This document shows, piece by piece, positions 18,205-26,630 of a stretch of 35,758 nucleotides of DNA. The stretch comes from Nitrospirota bacterium. GTDB lineage: Bacteria; Nitrospirota; Nitrospiria; Nitrospirales; UBA8639. The DNA lies in contig RFGF01000065.1 of assembly GCA_003695915.1 (NCBI GenBank), positions 1 through 35,758 of the forward strand, in the 5' to 3' direction. A model generated the notes under the pieces. The model was not told the DNA's origin. It searched no databases and saw nothing but the letters and a program-made list of their open reading frames with translations. The position numbers and the translations under genes are program-made. Each line of letters starts with the position of its first letter. The stretch's first letter is position 1.

Positions 18205-19698
18205 TTATGCCATTGGCGGACTGACGTCGAGGACTTGCCCTTCACGCCACTTTGGGTGGTGCGAGGCGATCACGACAGCCCCCAGCCGCGGATCGTACAC
18301 GGCCACGGCGCCTGCCGGTGAACCGTGCAGCCGGTGAAACGCCATGCCGTATCGCCAGATGGGCGCTCGCCCTTCAACCACCACCAGCGCGCCTCGGGGA
18401 ATATCCGGAAGCAGCGGCAAGGGCTCGTCCGGCATGATGGGTTGATCGACCCCGATGCGGTAGAAGATTGGCTGTTCCCAATCAGCATCGGGATTGTCTC
18501 GTGAGATTTCCGTTGGGCATTGAACCGCATCCAGCAGACACCATTGCTCAATCAAGCGCTCTAGCTGCTGCTTGATTGTCTGAGGTGGCTTCGGATGAGC
18601 CCGGAACCCTGCGTGTTCAATATCGTTCCTGACCTCAGCAAGTGTACGGGCCATATCGGGATCTTGTTCTTGCCAGAGCTTTTCCGCTGCTTGCCGGTGA
18701 GCATCACTGAATCGCTCACTGCCTGGGCAATCTGCAAGGGCACAGGCGTATCGTGTAATCCATCCTTCTCGAAGAATCGCCGCCGCTTCTGCATAGCGAC
18801 CCATTGAAAGGTAGGTTTTCGCCAGAGCTTGGAGGGCTTCTTGCCCTCTGGAGTCTGACAGTCGTGGCGAACCAGCCAATGGTTCAACCAGGGTCATGAG
18901 CTTTTTCAGAACGAAGGCGAGAGGCGGCAGAAAACGTGTGACGTCGTGACCTGCCTCTTGAAGAGCTTCGAGCAATCGCTGCGATACGGATGGTTGTTCG
19001 GAGAGCAAGGATCCGGTTCTAACGGTTGTAAATGCATCCCCAAATTCTCGAAGAGCTTTTCCCAATCGTGCGAGCGAAGGTTGAGGACCCTGTTGACCAT
19101 TTAAGGCCCATTGCTTTTTGAGCTCATTTCCTAGGCGTTCGGTCGGTTCAGCAATACCCTCCGCTTGGCCCGTTCGAAGACATAACAATACCGCCCGTGA
19201 CCAGCGAAGCAGTTCGACAAAAACCGTGAGGTCCCATATGGGGGTATCATTCGTTTCTTCGTTTCTGGCTTCATAGGCGCCATAGAAGACCCTCAATTCA
19301 GAAGGCGTTTGTTCGATCGACTGAAAAAACTGAATGACCGCCGAGGCGAAAAACGGTTGCGCCCGAAACCCATGCGTGATGTCAAAAGCCACAGTTCCTT
19401 GAGTTTGGAAGGAATCCAGCATTTTCCGGAACTGGTCCCACAGGTCGTCCGGTGAAGTGCCTGCTCCGATTTCCTTGAATGTCGGCTCGACCAATCCCGC
19501 CGATGAGAATGCTTGTGTCAAGGCATTACCATGCTTGTTCCATGCTTCAGGTGTGGCAAACACATGAACTTCTTGAGGCTTGAGAAACATCCCGAGTGCT
19601 TGGGCAACGTAGCAGGTTTCTTGGCGTCGATCTTTATAGACATACGTAGTGTTATCGTAGTGTGTCTTTCCAAGGAAGGTGATCAACCTTGAAGTCAT
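18205..19698 (-). CDS. CARF-HEPN ribonuclease (Csx1/TM1812-type) with C-terminal Csx3-like ring-nuclease domain
   Basis: A 497-aa protein. The ATG at 19698 is chosen over one at 19749 because GAAGGAGA lies 8 nt upstream and the CARF strand MTSRLITFLGKTHYD begins there. Three parts are visible. (1) A CARF domain, ~1-180, with the diagnostic DITHGFR at 106-112; this would bind cyclic oligoadenylate made by Cas10. (2) A helical HEPN region with RNDIEH at 357-362 (Rx4H), the RNase motif. (3) Residues ~407-497 read as a full Csx3 domain: GALVVVEGRAPIW, FHRLHG, AVAVYDPRLGAVVIASH, GQVLDV. In Csx3 the His of this block and the Asp/Arg of DPRLG belong to the metal/phosphate site; here His455, His458, Asp469 and Arg471 are present. 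Csx3 (Crn3) degrades cyclic tetra-adenylate. The fusion assignment rests on recall of the Csx3 consensus. It lies between cmr6 and cas1. Confidence 0.85.
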   Translation of the reverse strand: MTSRLITFLGKTHYDNTTYVYKDRRQETCYVAQALGMFLKPQEVHVFATPEAWNKHGNALTQAFSSAGLVEPTFKEIGAGTSPDDLWDQFRKMLDSFQTQGTVAFDITHGFRAQPFFASAVIQFFQSIEQTPSELRVFYGAYEARNEETNDTPIWDLTVFVELLRWSRAVLLCLRTGQAEGIAEPTERLGNELKKQWALNGQQGPQPSLARLGKALREFGDAFTTVRTGSLLSEQPSVSQRLLEALQEAGHDVTRFLPPLAFVLKKLMTLVEPLAGSPRLSDSRGQEALQALAKTYLSMGRYAEAAAILREGWITRYACALADCPGSERFSDAHRQAAEKLWQEQDPDMARTLAEVRNDIEHAGFRAHPKPPQTIKQQLERLIEQWCLLDAVQCPTEISRDNPDADWEQPIFYRIGVDQPIMPDEPLPLLPDIPRGALVVVEGRAPIWRYGMAFHRLHGSPAGAVAVYDPRLGAVVIASHHPKWREGQVLDVSPPMA

Positions 19699-19749
19699 GA
19701 TAATAGTCTCCTTCTTCAATCTCGCTAACAACCGAGGCGGAGCGATCAT

Positions 19750-20892
19750 TTACCGCTTGCTTTGAGATTCTGCAGCGCCTTTGGTTTTCCCCTTGAATTG
19801 CTGCGCCCGATGTTCATCCGTTGCGGTTGGATAGCGAAAGGCCATCTCTCGTTCGTTGGCTGAGGCAACGAGCAATATCAAGGTATCCCCTGGCCGTTTA
19901 TCGGGAGGGACGTCGTGGCTGTTTTGAATGGGCCCGATTAAACCAGACGTTTCATGTTTGGCTCTCCACCCACCCTTTTTGGTTCGTTTCTCCAGCAGCA
20001 CTGCCTGGACGGTTTCACCGGCTTTCGGTAATTCAATGGATTTTGATTGTTTTTGTTGGACACCGGTCTGTTTCTTGGTTGGATCAATCAATCGCCCATA
20101 TCCGCTGCTGGTTTTACCGCCGACGCCCCAATCGGCCAACGCCTGCTTCAGAAGCGTCAAGGCGAGTGTGGTCCAGCGTGGTGACTGAGCATGTTCTGGG
20201 CCATTCCATGAGACGACAAGATGAAACGATCCGCTCACCGAGAGGAACGGCACCGGAGTCGGACTATCAAAGTCGGTTGGTGGTTTAAACTTCGGGCTTT
20301 CCGGCCCGCGTTGAAAGTTGGGATGGTGCGGAGTCATGACATCAAGGCATAGTCCGCCATCCTTTAACGACTCCGGTACTATCCAGGCATCGTGAAAGGT
20401 GATGGCACCGCCGTCGTCCGTGGTGCCGAAGAGGAAGTTATGGTAGCACTCACCACGACGGAACAACCGATTCTCCTCCTCCGGCACTTCGATATGTCGC
20501 TGCCCCCACATTTGATCGCAATAATGTGAAGCGAGTCCCTTGAGGGCCGATCCTGGAATGATCGGCGTCCCATAGGTGTGATGCAGACGAATACCGGTTT
20601 CGAGCACGTTTTCTGAACCGAGTCCGACGATGAGACGCCCCTGTGTGACCAGCGTATCCGAAACGGAGTCGGGCGAACAGGAGGCTTTCCATCGCTCGAA
20701 GGCGGTTCGATACAGCCCCAAGACGTGCTCGTTCTTCGCGGCGTTTATGGCTGCTTGCAAAACGGCTCGTCTTTCTTGCGGATTGCCATTCTGACCTGTG
20801 ACCGGTTCGCACAGGTAACGTTGAAGGAGCAATCCGGGATGCTGACCCTGCTGTTTTCGCTGTTCTTTGAGCACGATCATGGCGTGGCGCAT
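19750..20892 (-). CDS. cmr6: Cmr6, Cas7-type RAMP of the III-B complex, with C-terminal extension
   Basis: A 380-aa protein. The start at 20892 is chosen because TGATG joins the cmr5 stop to this ATG and AAGGAGGG lies about 6 nt upstream. RAMP motifs are GLGSENVLETG.RLHHTYG at ~90-108, PIIPGSALKGLASHY at 110-124 and the Gly-rich loop GVGGKTSSGYGRL at 256-268. Cmr6 caps the Cmr backbone opposite Cas10-Cmr3. After a Lys/Gln-rich linker, residues ~288-356 form an additional beta-like domain (ETVQAVLLEKRTKKGGWRAK, GDTLILLVASANEREMAFRY), then a basic tail. That extension may be an OB-like nucleic-acid-binding unit, which I infer and cannot confirm. Confidence 0.93.
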   Translation of the reverse strand: MRHAMIVLKEQRKQQGQHPGLLLQRYLCEPVTGQNGNPQERRAVLQAAINAAKNEHVLGLYRTAFERWKASCSPDSVSDTLVTQGRLIVGLGSENVLETGIRLHHTYGTPIIPGSALKGLASHYCDQMWGQRHIEVPEEENRLFRRGECYHNFLFGTTDDGGAITFHDAWIVPESLKDGGLCLDVMTPHHPNFQRGPESPKFKPPTDFDSPTPVPFLSVSGSFHLVVSWNGPEHAQSPRWTTLALTLLKQALADWGVGGKTSSGYGRLIDPTKKQTGVQQKQSKSIELPKAGETVQAVLLEKRTKKGGWRAKHETSGLIGPIQNSHDVPPDKRPGDTLILLVASANEREMAFRYPTATDEHRAQQFKGKTKGAAESQSKR

Positions 20893-21224
20893 CACGTGCC
20901 CTCCTTCGCCGCCTCGACATACCGTTTGAGCCAATTGGCTGCTTCCAGGGCGTTGCGGCTCAGACGGATATACCCCGACACCGGGTGTTCACGCGAATGG
21001 CGCTCCAGCGTGTCGGCCTGTGTGGAGAGGACTGCAGCCAAATCTTCGAGGTAATCGCTCTTCTCTTTGGCCTTGGCAAAGGCGAGTGCCTGAGCCAATC
21101 CGCACGTATGGATCAACGACGGAAAGGAACGGGCGAAGCTCCGATACTCATCGTCCGGGTTCCGTGCCGCTATTCGCTGATAGGCTCGTTGCGCAAACTG
21201 CTGACTCCGCGTCTGAATCGTCAT
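20892..21224 (-). CDS. cmr5: Cmr5 small subunit
   Basis: A 110-aa helical protein matching Cmr5, the small subunit that lines the inside of the type III-B complex. Typical features are the N-terminal RSQQFAQRAYQRI, the central FPSLIHTCGLAQALAFAKAK and the C-terminal RNALEAANWLKRYVEAA. The ATG at 21224 overlaps the cmr4 stop by 4 nt (ATGA), and its own TGA overlaps the cmr6 start by 1 nt, so all three are translationally coupled. Confidence 0.95.
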   Translation of the reverse strand: MTIQTRSQQFAQRAYQRIAARNPDDEYRSFARSFPSLIHTCGLAQALAFAKAKEKSDYLEDLAAVLSTQADTLERHSREHPVSGYIRLSRNALEAANWLKRYVEAAKEGT

Positions 21225-22141
21225 GTCTCACTCCCGTCTGACTGTTGGTTTTCGGTCAGGGGTGTAAACACGCATCGCACACGCCCTCGTCCCACGGTGG
21301 CCTTCCCACCGATCTGCAAGGTCAAGGGATCGGTGGCAAATTCTTGGAACAAGGCGTCCATGGTGACGTGCGCGCCGTTCTTGGCATAGATCCGATCGCC
21401 GACGATGAGGCCGGCCAGAATGGTCTCTGCAGGCAGTGCCTCCTCGTTCCACAGTTGCCCTTCCGTTACTGTTTTGGTATCGGGATCGATCTTCACACGT
21501 GTCACCACCTCCGTCCCGGTTTCCGCAAGAAAGTCAAAGATGGGATCGTGAAGCACCGCGAACCGGCTTTTGAAGATCTTTTGCCACGTCTCCTCTTCGG
21601 GGAATATCCACTTGCCAAGTCGAGTGGCCCATCGATCGGCCGCCTGGCATTCCTGCGCTTCGAAGTCCAGATCTTCCAGGTAGATGTGCGTGCCTTCTTT
21701 CAGCACCGTCGAGTTGGCATGACAAGCGACGGGTTCGGAAAGGGGCGAAGGGACGTCTGGGAGATCGGTAACGCCGGCCAGCGACAGATCGCGGTGCAGC
21801 ATCTGTAAGGCAAGCGGCGATGTGCACCACGCAAACGTGCCGCGGAAACTGCGAACCGGCAGACAGACGAGCCGGGCATCTGTCGGGATCAGCGCACCGG
21901 CGTTGGATGTATCCTCGCCTATCCGACCGAACGCCCACGCCAGTTCAGCACGGGACGATCGATTGTCATCGGTGGCGCCATAGTGATCCGCCCACACCCC
22001 CTTGAAGGCGGAGGCGGGAATAACCGGCCAATTCGTCACCTTGTCCCGATGAATCGGCAAGTCGATGTAGCCCACGCCACGACCGGTCCCCACGTGCGTG
22101 GGAGAGAGTGCATGCAGCCAATACATTCTTATCTTCGTCAT
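21221..22141 (-). CDS. cmr4: Cmr4, backbone RNase subunit
   Basis: A 306-aa Cas7-family protein. The opening MYWLHALSPTHVGTGRGVGY and IDLPIHRDKVTNWPVIPAS.FKG are diagnostic of Cmr4, which polymerises along the crRNA. Its thumb-adjacent Asp cuts target RNA at 6-nt steps; the Asp in the N-terminal YIDLP segment (Asp27) is the candidate. The Gly-rich C-terminal segment LQIGGKATVGRGRVRC is the RAMP signature. The ATG at 22141 has AAGGAAGG upstream, and the gene lies 24 nt after the cmr3 stop. Confidence 0.96.
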   Translation of the reverse strand: MTKIRMYWLHALSPTHVGTGRGVGYIDLPIHRDKVTNWPVIPASAFKGVWADHYGATDDNRSSRAELAWAFGRIGEDTSNAGALIPTDARLVCLPVRSFRGTFAWCTSPLALQMLHRDLSLAGVTDLPDVPSPLSEPVACHANSTVLKEGTHIYLEDLDFEAQECQAADRWATRLGKWIFPEEETWQKIFKSRFAVLHDPIFDFLAETGTEVVTRVKIDPDTKTVTEGQLWNEEALPAETILAGLIVGDRIYAKNGAHVTMDALFQEFATDPLTLQIGGKATVGRGRVRCVFTPLTENQQSDGSET

Positions 22142-22165
22142 TGCACCCTTCCTTTCAGCAACTGA

Positions 22166-23344
22166 TCACCATGTGCCCCATACAGCCAATCCAAACCCGT
22201 CTCGCCGATCTTGCTCATCGTCGCAGACGGATTCGAGCCAGCAGGAAGTCAAGGCGTCAGCGTGTCCGTTGATAAGCGTAAAATAGTACACACCCCCGGC
22301 GGGCACCATGCGACGAATGGGTTTGGGGCCGCGCGGGACCGCTAACGACCAGCCTGACACTGCCCGCCAACGCTGAATGCCGACTCCGACCAATTTCAAC
22401 GTCACGGTGCTCCCCGGAGGCGACCCTTCGAGATTTCCGTCCAACCAACCGGGTTTCCATCCTTCACGAAAAATCGCCGGTGTGGCTAACACCATTCGAA
22501 CCTGTTTGGCGTGCTTGAGAGTCGTACCCACCGCGTGCGGGCACGACCATCTCTGGGAGTTGTTCAACGATTTCCAATGAACCAGGCGCCGCTCCCCACC
22601 CAAGGGATGCCACATCTGGAAGCTCGTAAGGTGGTCGAATGTCCGGTCGTCCAGCGTGACCCTCGCCGTCAAGGTCACAGCAGCACATCGCTCTGCCTGG
22701 GGGAGCGTCGGTTGTACTCCAAAACGCGGCAGGCAGGTAAGGGTCAAACCCGTCGTTGCAAACAGTCGGCTTTCCTCTGCCGCCCCGGTACCGGCGTCGA
22801 GCTTCACATGCTCGCGAGATTCTTGGAATGCTCGGTTGAGAAAGGACGAATCAAACCATGCGGATGCTCGTGACGTTTCCGGATCTGTCAGCCATTGGGC
22901 ATATTTGCGTAACGGCCACCAGGCCGGAGGAGTTTGGGGTTTAAAATCATCGGGGGCTTGCTCTTCTTTGAGCATGACCGGCTGGAGCGGGGCTTCCGGA
23001 AAATCACCGCCTTCTCCTTCCCGAAACGCAACGGGTTGCACACGATGAATCGTGTGAGCCTGATCATTCCAGAGACAATCATTGGGAGCCGGAAGATACA
23101 ATTCTTCGCCTACGGCAGGGAAGACACCGGCTACATGAATGCGCTGGAGTCGCTGCGGTATATCACCGGAGAAATCAAGGTTCGGATGGGCTTTCACGAG
23201 TGCGGTCCGAAACGATCCGGCCACGACCGATGGCAAGAGCCAGGCTAATCCGCGCATGCGGTTGCCTTGCTCCATGCCAAACGGACGACCATCACGAGAA
23301 ACAAGAGGATCGCGACAGGTGAGCTCAAGAATCGTGCGAATCAT
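22166..23344 (-). CDS. cmr3: Cmr3, Cas5-type subunit
   Basis: A 392-aa Cmr3, which pairs with Cas10 and holds the crRNA 5' handle. The N-terminal motif LTCRDPLVSRDGRPFG followed by MRGLAWLLPSVVAGSFRTAL is characteristic. The Gly-rich ending RMVPAGGVYYF and RRDGFGLAVWGTW is the Cas5-like C-terminal signature. Length is normal. The ATG overlaps the cas10 stop by 4 nt (ATGA), showing translational coupling. Confidence 0.94.
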   Translation of the reverse strand: MIRTILELTCRDPLVSRDGRPFGMEQGNRMRGLAWLLPSVVAGSFRTALVKAHPNLDFSGDIPQRLQRIHVAGVFPAVGEELYLPAPNDCLWNDQAHTIHRVQPVAFREGEGGDFPEAPLQPVMLKEEQAPDDFKPQTPPAWWPLRKYAQWLTDPETSRASAWFDSSFLNRAFQESREHVKLDAGTGAAEESRLFATTGLTLTCLPRFGVQPTLPQAERCAAVTLTARVTLDDRTFDHLTSFQMWHPLGGERRLVHWKSLNNSQRWSCPHAVGTTLKHAKQVRMVLATPAIFREGWKPGWLDGNLEGSPPGSTVTLKLVGVGIQRWRAVSGWSLAVPRGPKPIRRMVPAGGVYYFTLINGHADALTSCWLESVCDDEQDRRDGFGLAVWGTW

Positions 23345-25077
23345 CCTGCCACCTCTTCGCTACGGTGTTCGCCACCGGATTGGCGCATGACCGCGGCAAT
23401 CCGAGAAGCGACCAGCAATTCATCCGATATACGGCGCAGCGAAGATGCATCATGCACGCGATCATGGACGAGCTGTTCAATCTCGTCCATACGACTATCC
23501 CCGCGCGGTCGCTTCCTTTTCATGATCGCAATCGTATCCCGTTGTATGGCTTCCCGGACATGTTCCTCCGGCCAGCCGTCATACACGCTTGCAATACATC
23601 GCAGATCGTAGGCCACCCGGCCGGAGATGGCCTGGACGCTGATCCACCGAGCAAGATCCTGAAGATGGGCATCGGGGTTATCCGACCAGTTGGCCCGAAT
23701 CATAATCGGGCTGCCGCTTCGTTTCCAGACGTGCATCGCCAAACCATTACGCGATCGCTGATGCGGCCCATCGGCAGGCTGCGGATTCTTGGCATGCTGC
23801 TCGGCCGCTCGCCCATAATCAAGCAAATCTTCCAAAGTCTCCAGAAAATGGCCGATGGCTATGCCGACAGAAAAGGTGAGCATGCCATAGTTCGTCAATC
23901 GCTCGCTAAACGTGTTGTGGAGTGCCCGAGCGCAATCCAGGCTTTGGTCCACGGGAAGAAAAGCCAACACATCATCGCCGCCGGCGTAGACCAGCACGCC
24001 ACGATGCCGTTCGACAATGGCTTTGGCTTCTCCTGCGAACATGGCGAGTGCCCGGGAAAATGCTTGGTGCGCATCGGCACTGCCCAATTGAGCAATCGCC
24101 TTGCCCATATGGTCCCCATCGGCCACGAGGACGGCGAGATAGGGGTCGGGCTCGGTGTCGATTTTCTTGAGCGCGGAAACGACCTCGTTGAGATCCGATG
24201 GCGCCAATCCCAACTCTTCTCTTAAATCGGGATGACGATGTTGGTAGACAATGGTCCCTTCGTAGGGAAAATATTGATAGCTGGCCTCCCGGACTTTGCG
24301 TAGCCCCTTCTTCACCAACCTTTCACACGCAGCCTTTAATGGCTCCAGCTTGCCTTGTCGATGTAGCCCCTGTAGCCATGCCTCGGCAGCGACTCGCGAC
24401 ACGGAGGGATACCGTGGATCATTTCCTGCTTCCATCGTTCCGAGTCGTTTCGTGAGGCCGACGACATCGAGTTGTTCTCCTGAAGACAGTCTGAGTGCTG
24501 TCGGCCAGGCTGATCGATCCTCTTGCTTCAAGACGCTTTCGCGTTGCCCGTCCAGGGACGATTTCGGCACGCCCGCCCGACCTTTCGTCGGCAAAAAATT
24601 TCGGCAGGTTTTTCGCCCGTCCAGCAGGCGCATCAGCCGAGCGCGATCGTGTTGGTAACGCTGAGGATCGGCATGAGGAACCCATGCCGCGTAGAATTCG
24701 ATCACATCGTCCACCTGGTCGTTCCATATGTTTTGGTCAATGACCGCTGCCGCTTCACGTCTCGCTTGCTCCGTAAAGCGGAGCCAGCACTGCTGCGAGG
24801 CCTGCCGCGCAGCATCGACAACCGCCTGAGGGGCCTGCGTCTGCAATTCAGCCAGGATGATGTTGGCCACGTTCAAAGACGATCCCGGAGCAAGGTCTGC
24901 ATCCGTGTGCGGTGCGGGGAAAATCAGTTCCGCGCCCTGATCCTTGACGGCTTTGGCAACCGCCTTGCTGATTTCGGACAGCACATACGAGCCGAACCAT
25001 AAATCCCGTGTGCGCCGTGCGGCGGCAATGAACTCTTGCACCGGCCCCACGGCTATGGCCAATAAATACGCTGTCAT
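23341..25077 (-). CDS. cas10: Cas10 (Cmr2), cyclic-oligoadenylate synthase, no HD domain
   Basis: A 578-aa Cas10. It begins directly with the first palm-like domain (YLLAIAVGPVQEFIAAARRT, then LWFGSYVLSEISKAVA). The active second palm has LVADGDHMGKAIA at 318-329 and VYAGGDDVLAF with GGDD at 366-369, the catalytic site that makes cyclic oligoadenylate from ATP when target RNA is bound. There is no N-terminal HD nuclease domain; about 200 or more residues present in HD-containing Cmr2 are missing. ssDNA cleavage by Cas10 is therefore not expected and signalling should be its main output. This agrees with the CARF-HEPN effector encoded downstream. ATGA overlaps link it to cmr1 upstream and cmr3 downstream. 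Confidence 0.95.
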   Translation of the reverse strand: MTAYLLAIAVGPVQEFIAAARRTRDLWFGSYVLSEISKAVAKAVKDQGAELIFPAPHTDADLAPGSSLNVANIILAELQTQAPQAVVDAARQASQQCWLRFTEQARREAAAVIDQNIWNDQVDDVIEFYAAWVPHADPQRYQHDRARLMRLLDGRKTCRNFLPTKGRAGVPKSSLDGQRESVLKQEDRSAWPTALRLSSGEQLDVVGLTKRLGTMEAGNDPRYPSVSRVAAEAWLQGLHRQGKLEPLKAACERLVKKGLRKVREASYQYFPYEGTIVYQHRHPDLREELGLAPSDLNEVVSALKKIDTEPDPYLAVLVADGDHMGKAIAQLGSADAHQAFSRALAMFAGEAKAIVERHRGVLVYAGGDDVLAFLPVDQSLDCARALHNTFSERLTNYGMLTFSVGIAIGHFLETLEDLLDYGRAAEQHAKNPQPADGPHQRSRNGLAMHVWKRSGSPIMIRANWSDNPDAHLQDLARWISVQAISGRVAYDLRCIASVYDGWPEEHVREAIQRDTIAIMKRKRPRGDSRMDEIEQLVHDRVHDASSLRRISDELLVASRIAAVMRQSGGEHRSEEVAG

Positions 25078-26384
25078 CGGCGCACCTCTTTGTAATCCCT
25101 GCTTCGTACGAAGGCCAGAAACGCGTCGAGTGCTGAGCCGGATTCCGCATAAGCAAGAGGAGAATGTTGGTAGGTCCGTAATCGCGGATCTCGGATTGCG
25201 GGTATTGAAAACAATTTCAGGGATTGGTCGTCCTTTCTGAGATCAACCTGCTCCAGCAAAGGCGTTGTCAATCGCAGGATGATGGGGATCGCTTTATCGG
25301 CGGCGAGTGCAAGGGGTTTAATGATCAGCGGACTGGCCATGCGCTCTTTACATTCCTCCTGGACAACGGGATACAGCGTTGTATCGGGTGGCTCTCCCTG
25401 ACCTTGGAAGTGGAAGATGAGGGGAAGCCCGAACTCTGCGCGCGGAAAGGCATCATCGGGGATATGTGCCAACCGTTGGTGTTGAGCTGAACGTTGGCCG
25501 GTCACGCATCGAATGGTCTCCGGTTCCGGCCACCGCGACCGCCCTGGTCTCCGAGGCAATTGACCGGGATTTCGGCCTATCCCCGCGCTTTGCCGGAACT
25601 CCTGCAGGAGCTTGATGGCCGCCTCCCAGGCTGCGAGAGGGGTCTGAAGGGTTTGATAATAAAGGAAGCGATTCGGCAGGGTCGGCCATTCCCGGATTGA
25701 ATGGACCGTTGTTCCTCCCCATGTTTTGTACCAATGGGCGAGTTCAGTCACATTCTGGGGCGCCAATGCTTGGCAGAACAAGGCCCCACACCCGCGGCGG
25801 GTTCGTGCGCCAAGGCCGCCGAAATTCAGCCATGCCCAAAGCGCAACCTCGACATCGCGCCGAAGGCTTTTGGGGAAGCGGAGGCCAAGCACGAAAGAAC
25901 CACATTCAATAAACAGAGAGGGAGCCTTCTCGATGCTTTGTCTTTCCTTATTGAACTTCCCCTGGAACGGGAACAAGACATATGGCAAGGCAGAATCTTT
26001 CTCATTAAACGGTGGTTTCCATTGTAATCGCCATTTGCCATCGTTCTTCGGCTTGTATTCCGCACAAGGTTTCGGATTTGCCGTTTGCGATTTCCTCACT
26101 TCAACGATAACCGGACTAGCCTTGTCCGTTGTTCCCCAGACTTCAGCTTCTTGTTGAAATAATATCTGAGGCGTCGAGCACGCTGCGCCTCTCGTGGCTC
26201 GCCACCAAAATCGTAAATGCCCACGAATTGCCGTGCCCCGGATGGGCATGGCGAAATCCGGTTCCCCCGGTTCAACTCCGCCGCCGAAAAGAGGGGTGAC
26301 GATCTGAATCGTATAGGTTCGCTCTTCCAGATTGGGCCTGATTGTAGGGAGCTGTTCAGGATAAGCGGGAATGTCTTTTGGCAT
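25074..26384 (-). CDS. cmr1: Cmr1, Cas7-type terminal subunit
   Basis: A 436-aa RAMP. The ATG at 26384 is preferred over a TTG at 26408 because GAAAGGAAT lies 7 nt upstream. Cmr1 motifs are ERTYTIQIVTPLFGGGVEPG and MPIRGTAIRGHLRFWWRATRG at residues ~46-66, and the Gly-rich LNFGGLGARTRRGCGAL. Cmr1 caps the 3' end of the crRNA and helps bind target RNA. It is the first gene of the III-B transcription unit. Upstream to the nucleotidyltransferase lie about 245 bp, which must hold the promoter unless transcription reads through; a 12-bp palindrome occurs there. Confidence 0.94.
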   Translation of the reverse strand: MPKDIPAYPEQLPTIRPNLEERTYTIQIVTPLFGGGVEPGEPDFAMPIRGTAIRGHLRFWWRATRGAACSTPQILFQQEAEVWGTTDKASPVIVEVRKSQTANPKPCAEYKPKNDGKWRLQWKPPFNEKDSALPYVLFPFQGKFNKERQSIEKAPSLFIECGSFVLGLRFPKSLRRDVEVALWAWLNFGGLGARTRRGCGALFCQALAPQNVTELAHWYKTWGGTTVHSIREWPTLPNRFLYYQTLQTPLAAWEAAIKLLQEFRQSAGIGRNPGQLPRRPGRSRWPEPETIRCVTGQRSAQHQRLAHIPDDAFPRAEFGLPLIFHFQGQGEPPDTTLYPVVQEECKERMASPLIIKPLALAADKAIPIILRLTTPLLEQVDLRKDDQSLKLFSIPAIRDPRLRTYQHSPLAYAESGSALDAFLAFVRSRDYKEVRR

Positions 26385-26557
26385 TGTCGCGATTCCTTTC
26401 GTGTTCAATTAAAGGAGAGAGAAGCGGAAATTTCCCTCGCCCGGAACAGTTCGCTCAAACATTTCTCCGATAACGATCACGCCAAGCCCAGTCACGTTTT
26501 CATTAATGTGCATAAGATCTGTACAACCCCCTTGCGCCAGTAGATCTGGACCAAGGG

Positions 26558-26569
26558 TGGTCATGACCA
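26558..26569. promoter_or_regulatory. 12-bp perfect palindrome upstream of cmr1
   Basis: TGGTCATGACCA is a perfect inverted repeat about 175 bp upstream of the cmr1 start and 62 bp beyond the nucleotidyltransferase stop. It lies in the only sizeable non-coding gap before the III-B operon, so it may be an operator. No matching -35/-10 pair was convincing. Confidence 0.3.
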
Positions 26570-26630
26570 GTCGTATAAGTTTTCCTCACGCCTACCGCGG
26601 CCCCAGTTCGTCCACAAATTGTCAGACGAC

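Noticed and set aside
19699-19749. Upstream ATG directly after the cmr6 stop as start of the CARF-HEPN gene
   Set aside because: The later ATG at 19698 has an ideal GAAGGAGA site and begins exactly at the CARF first strand.
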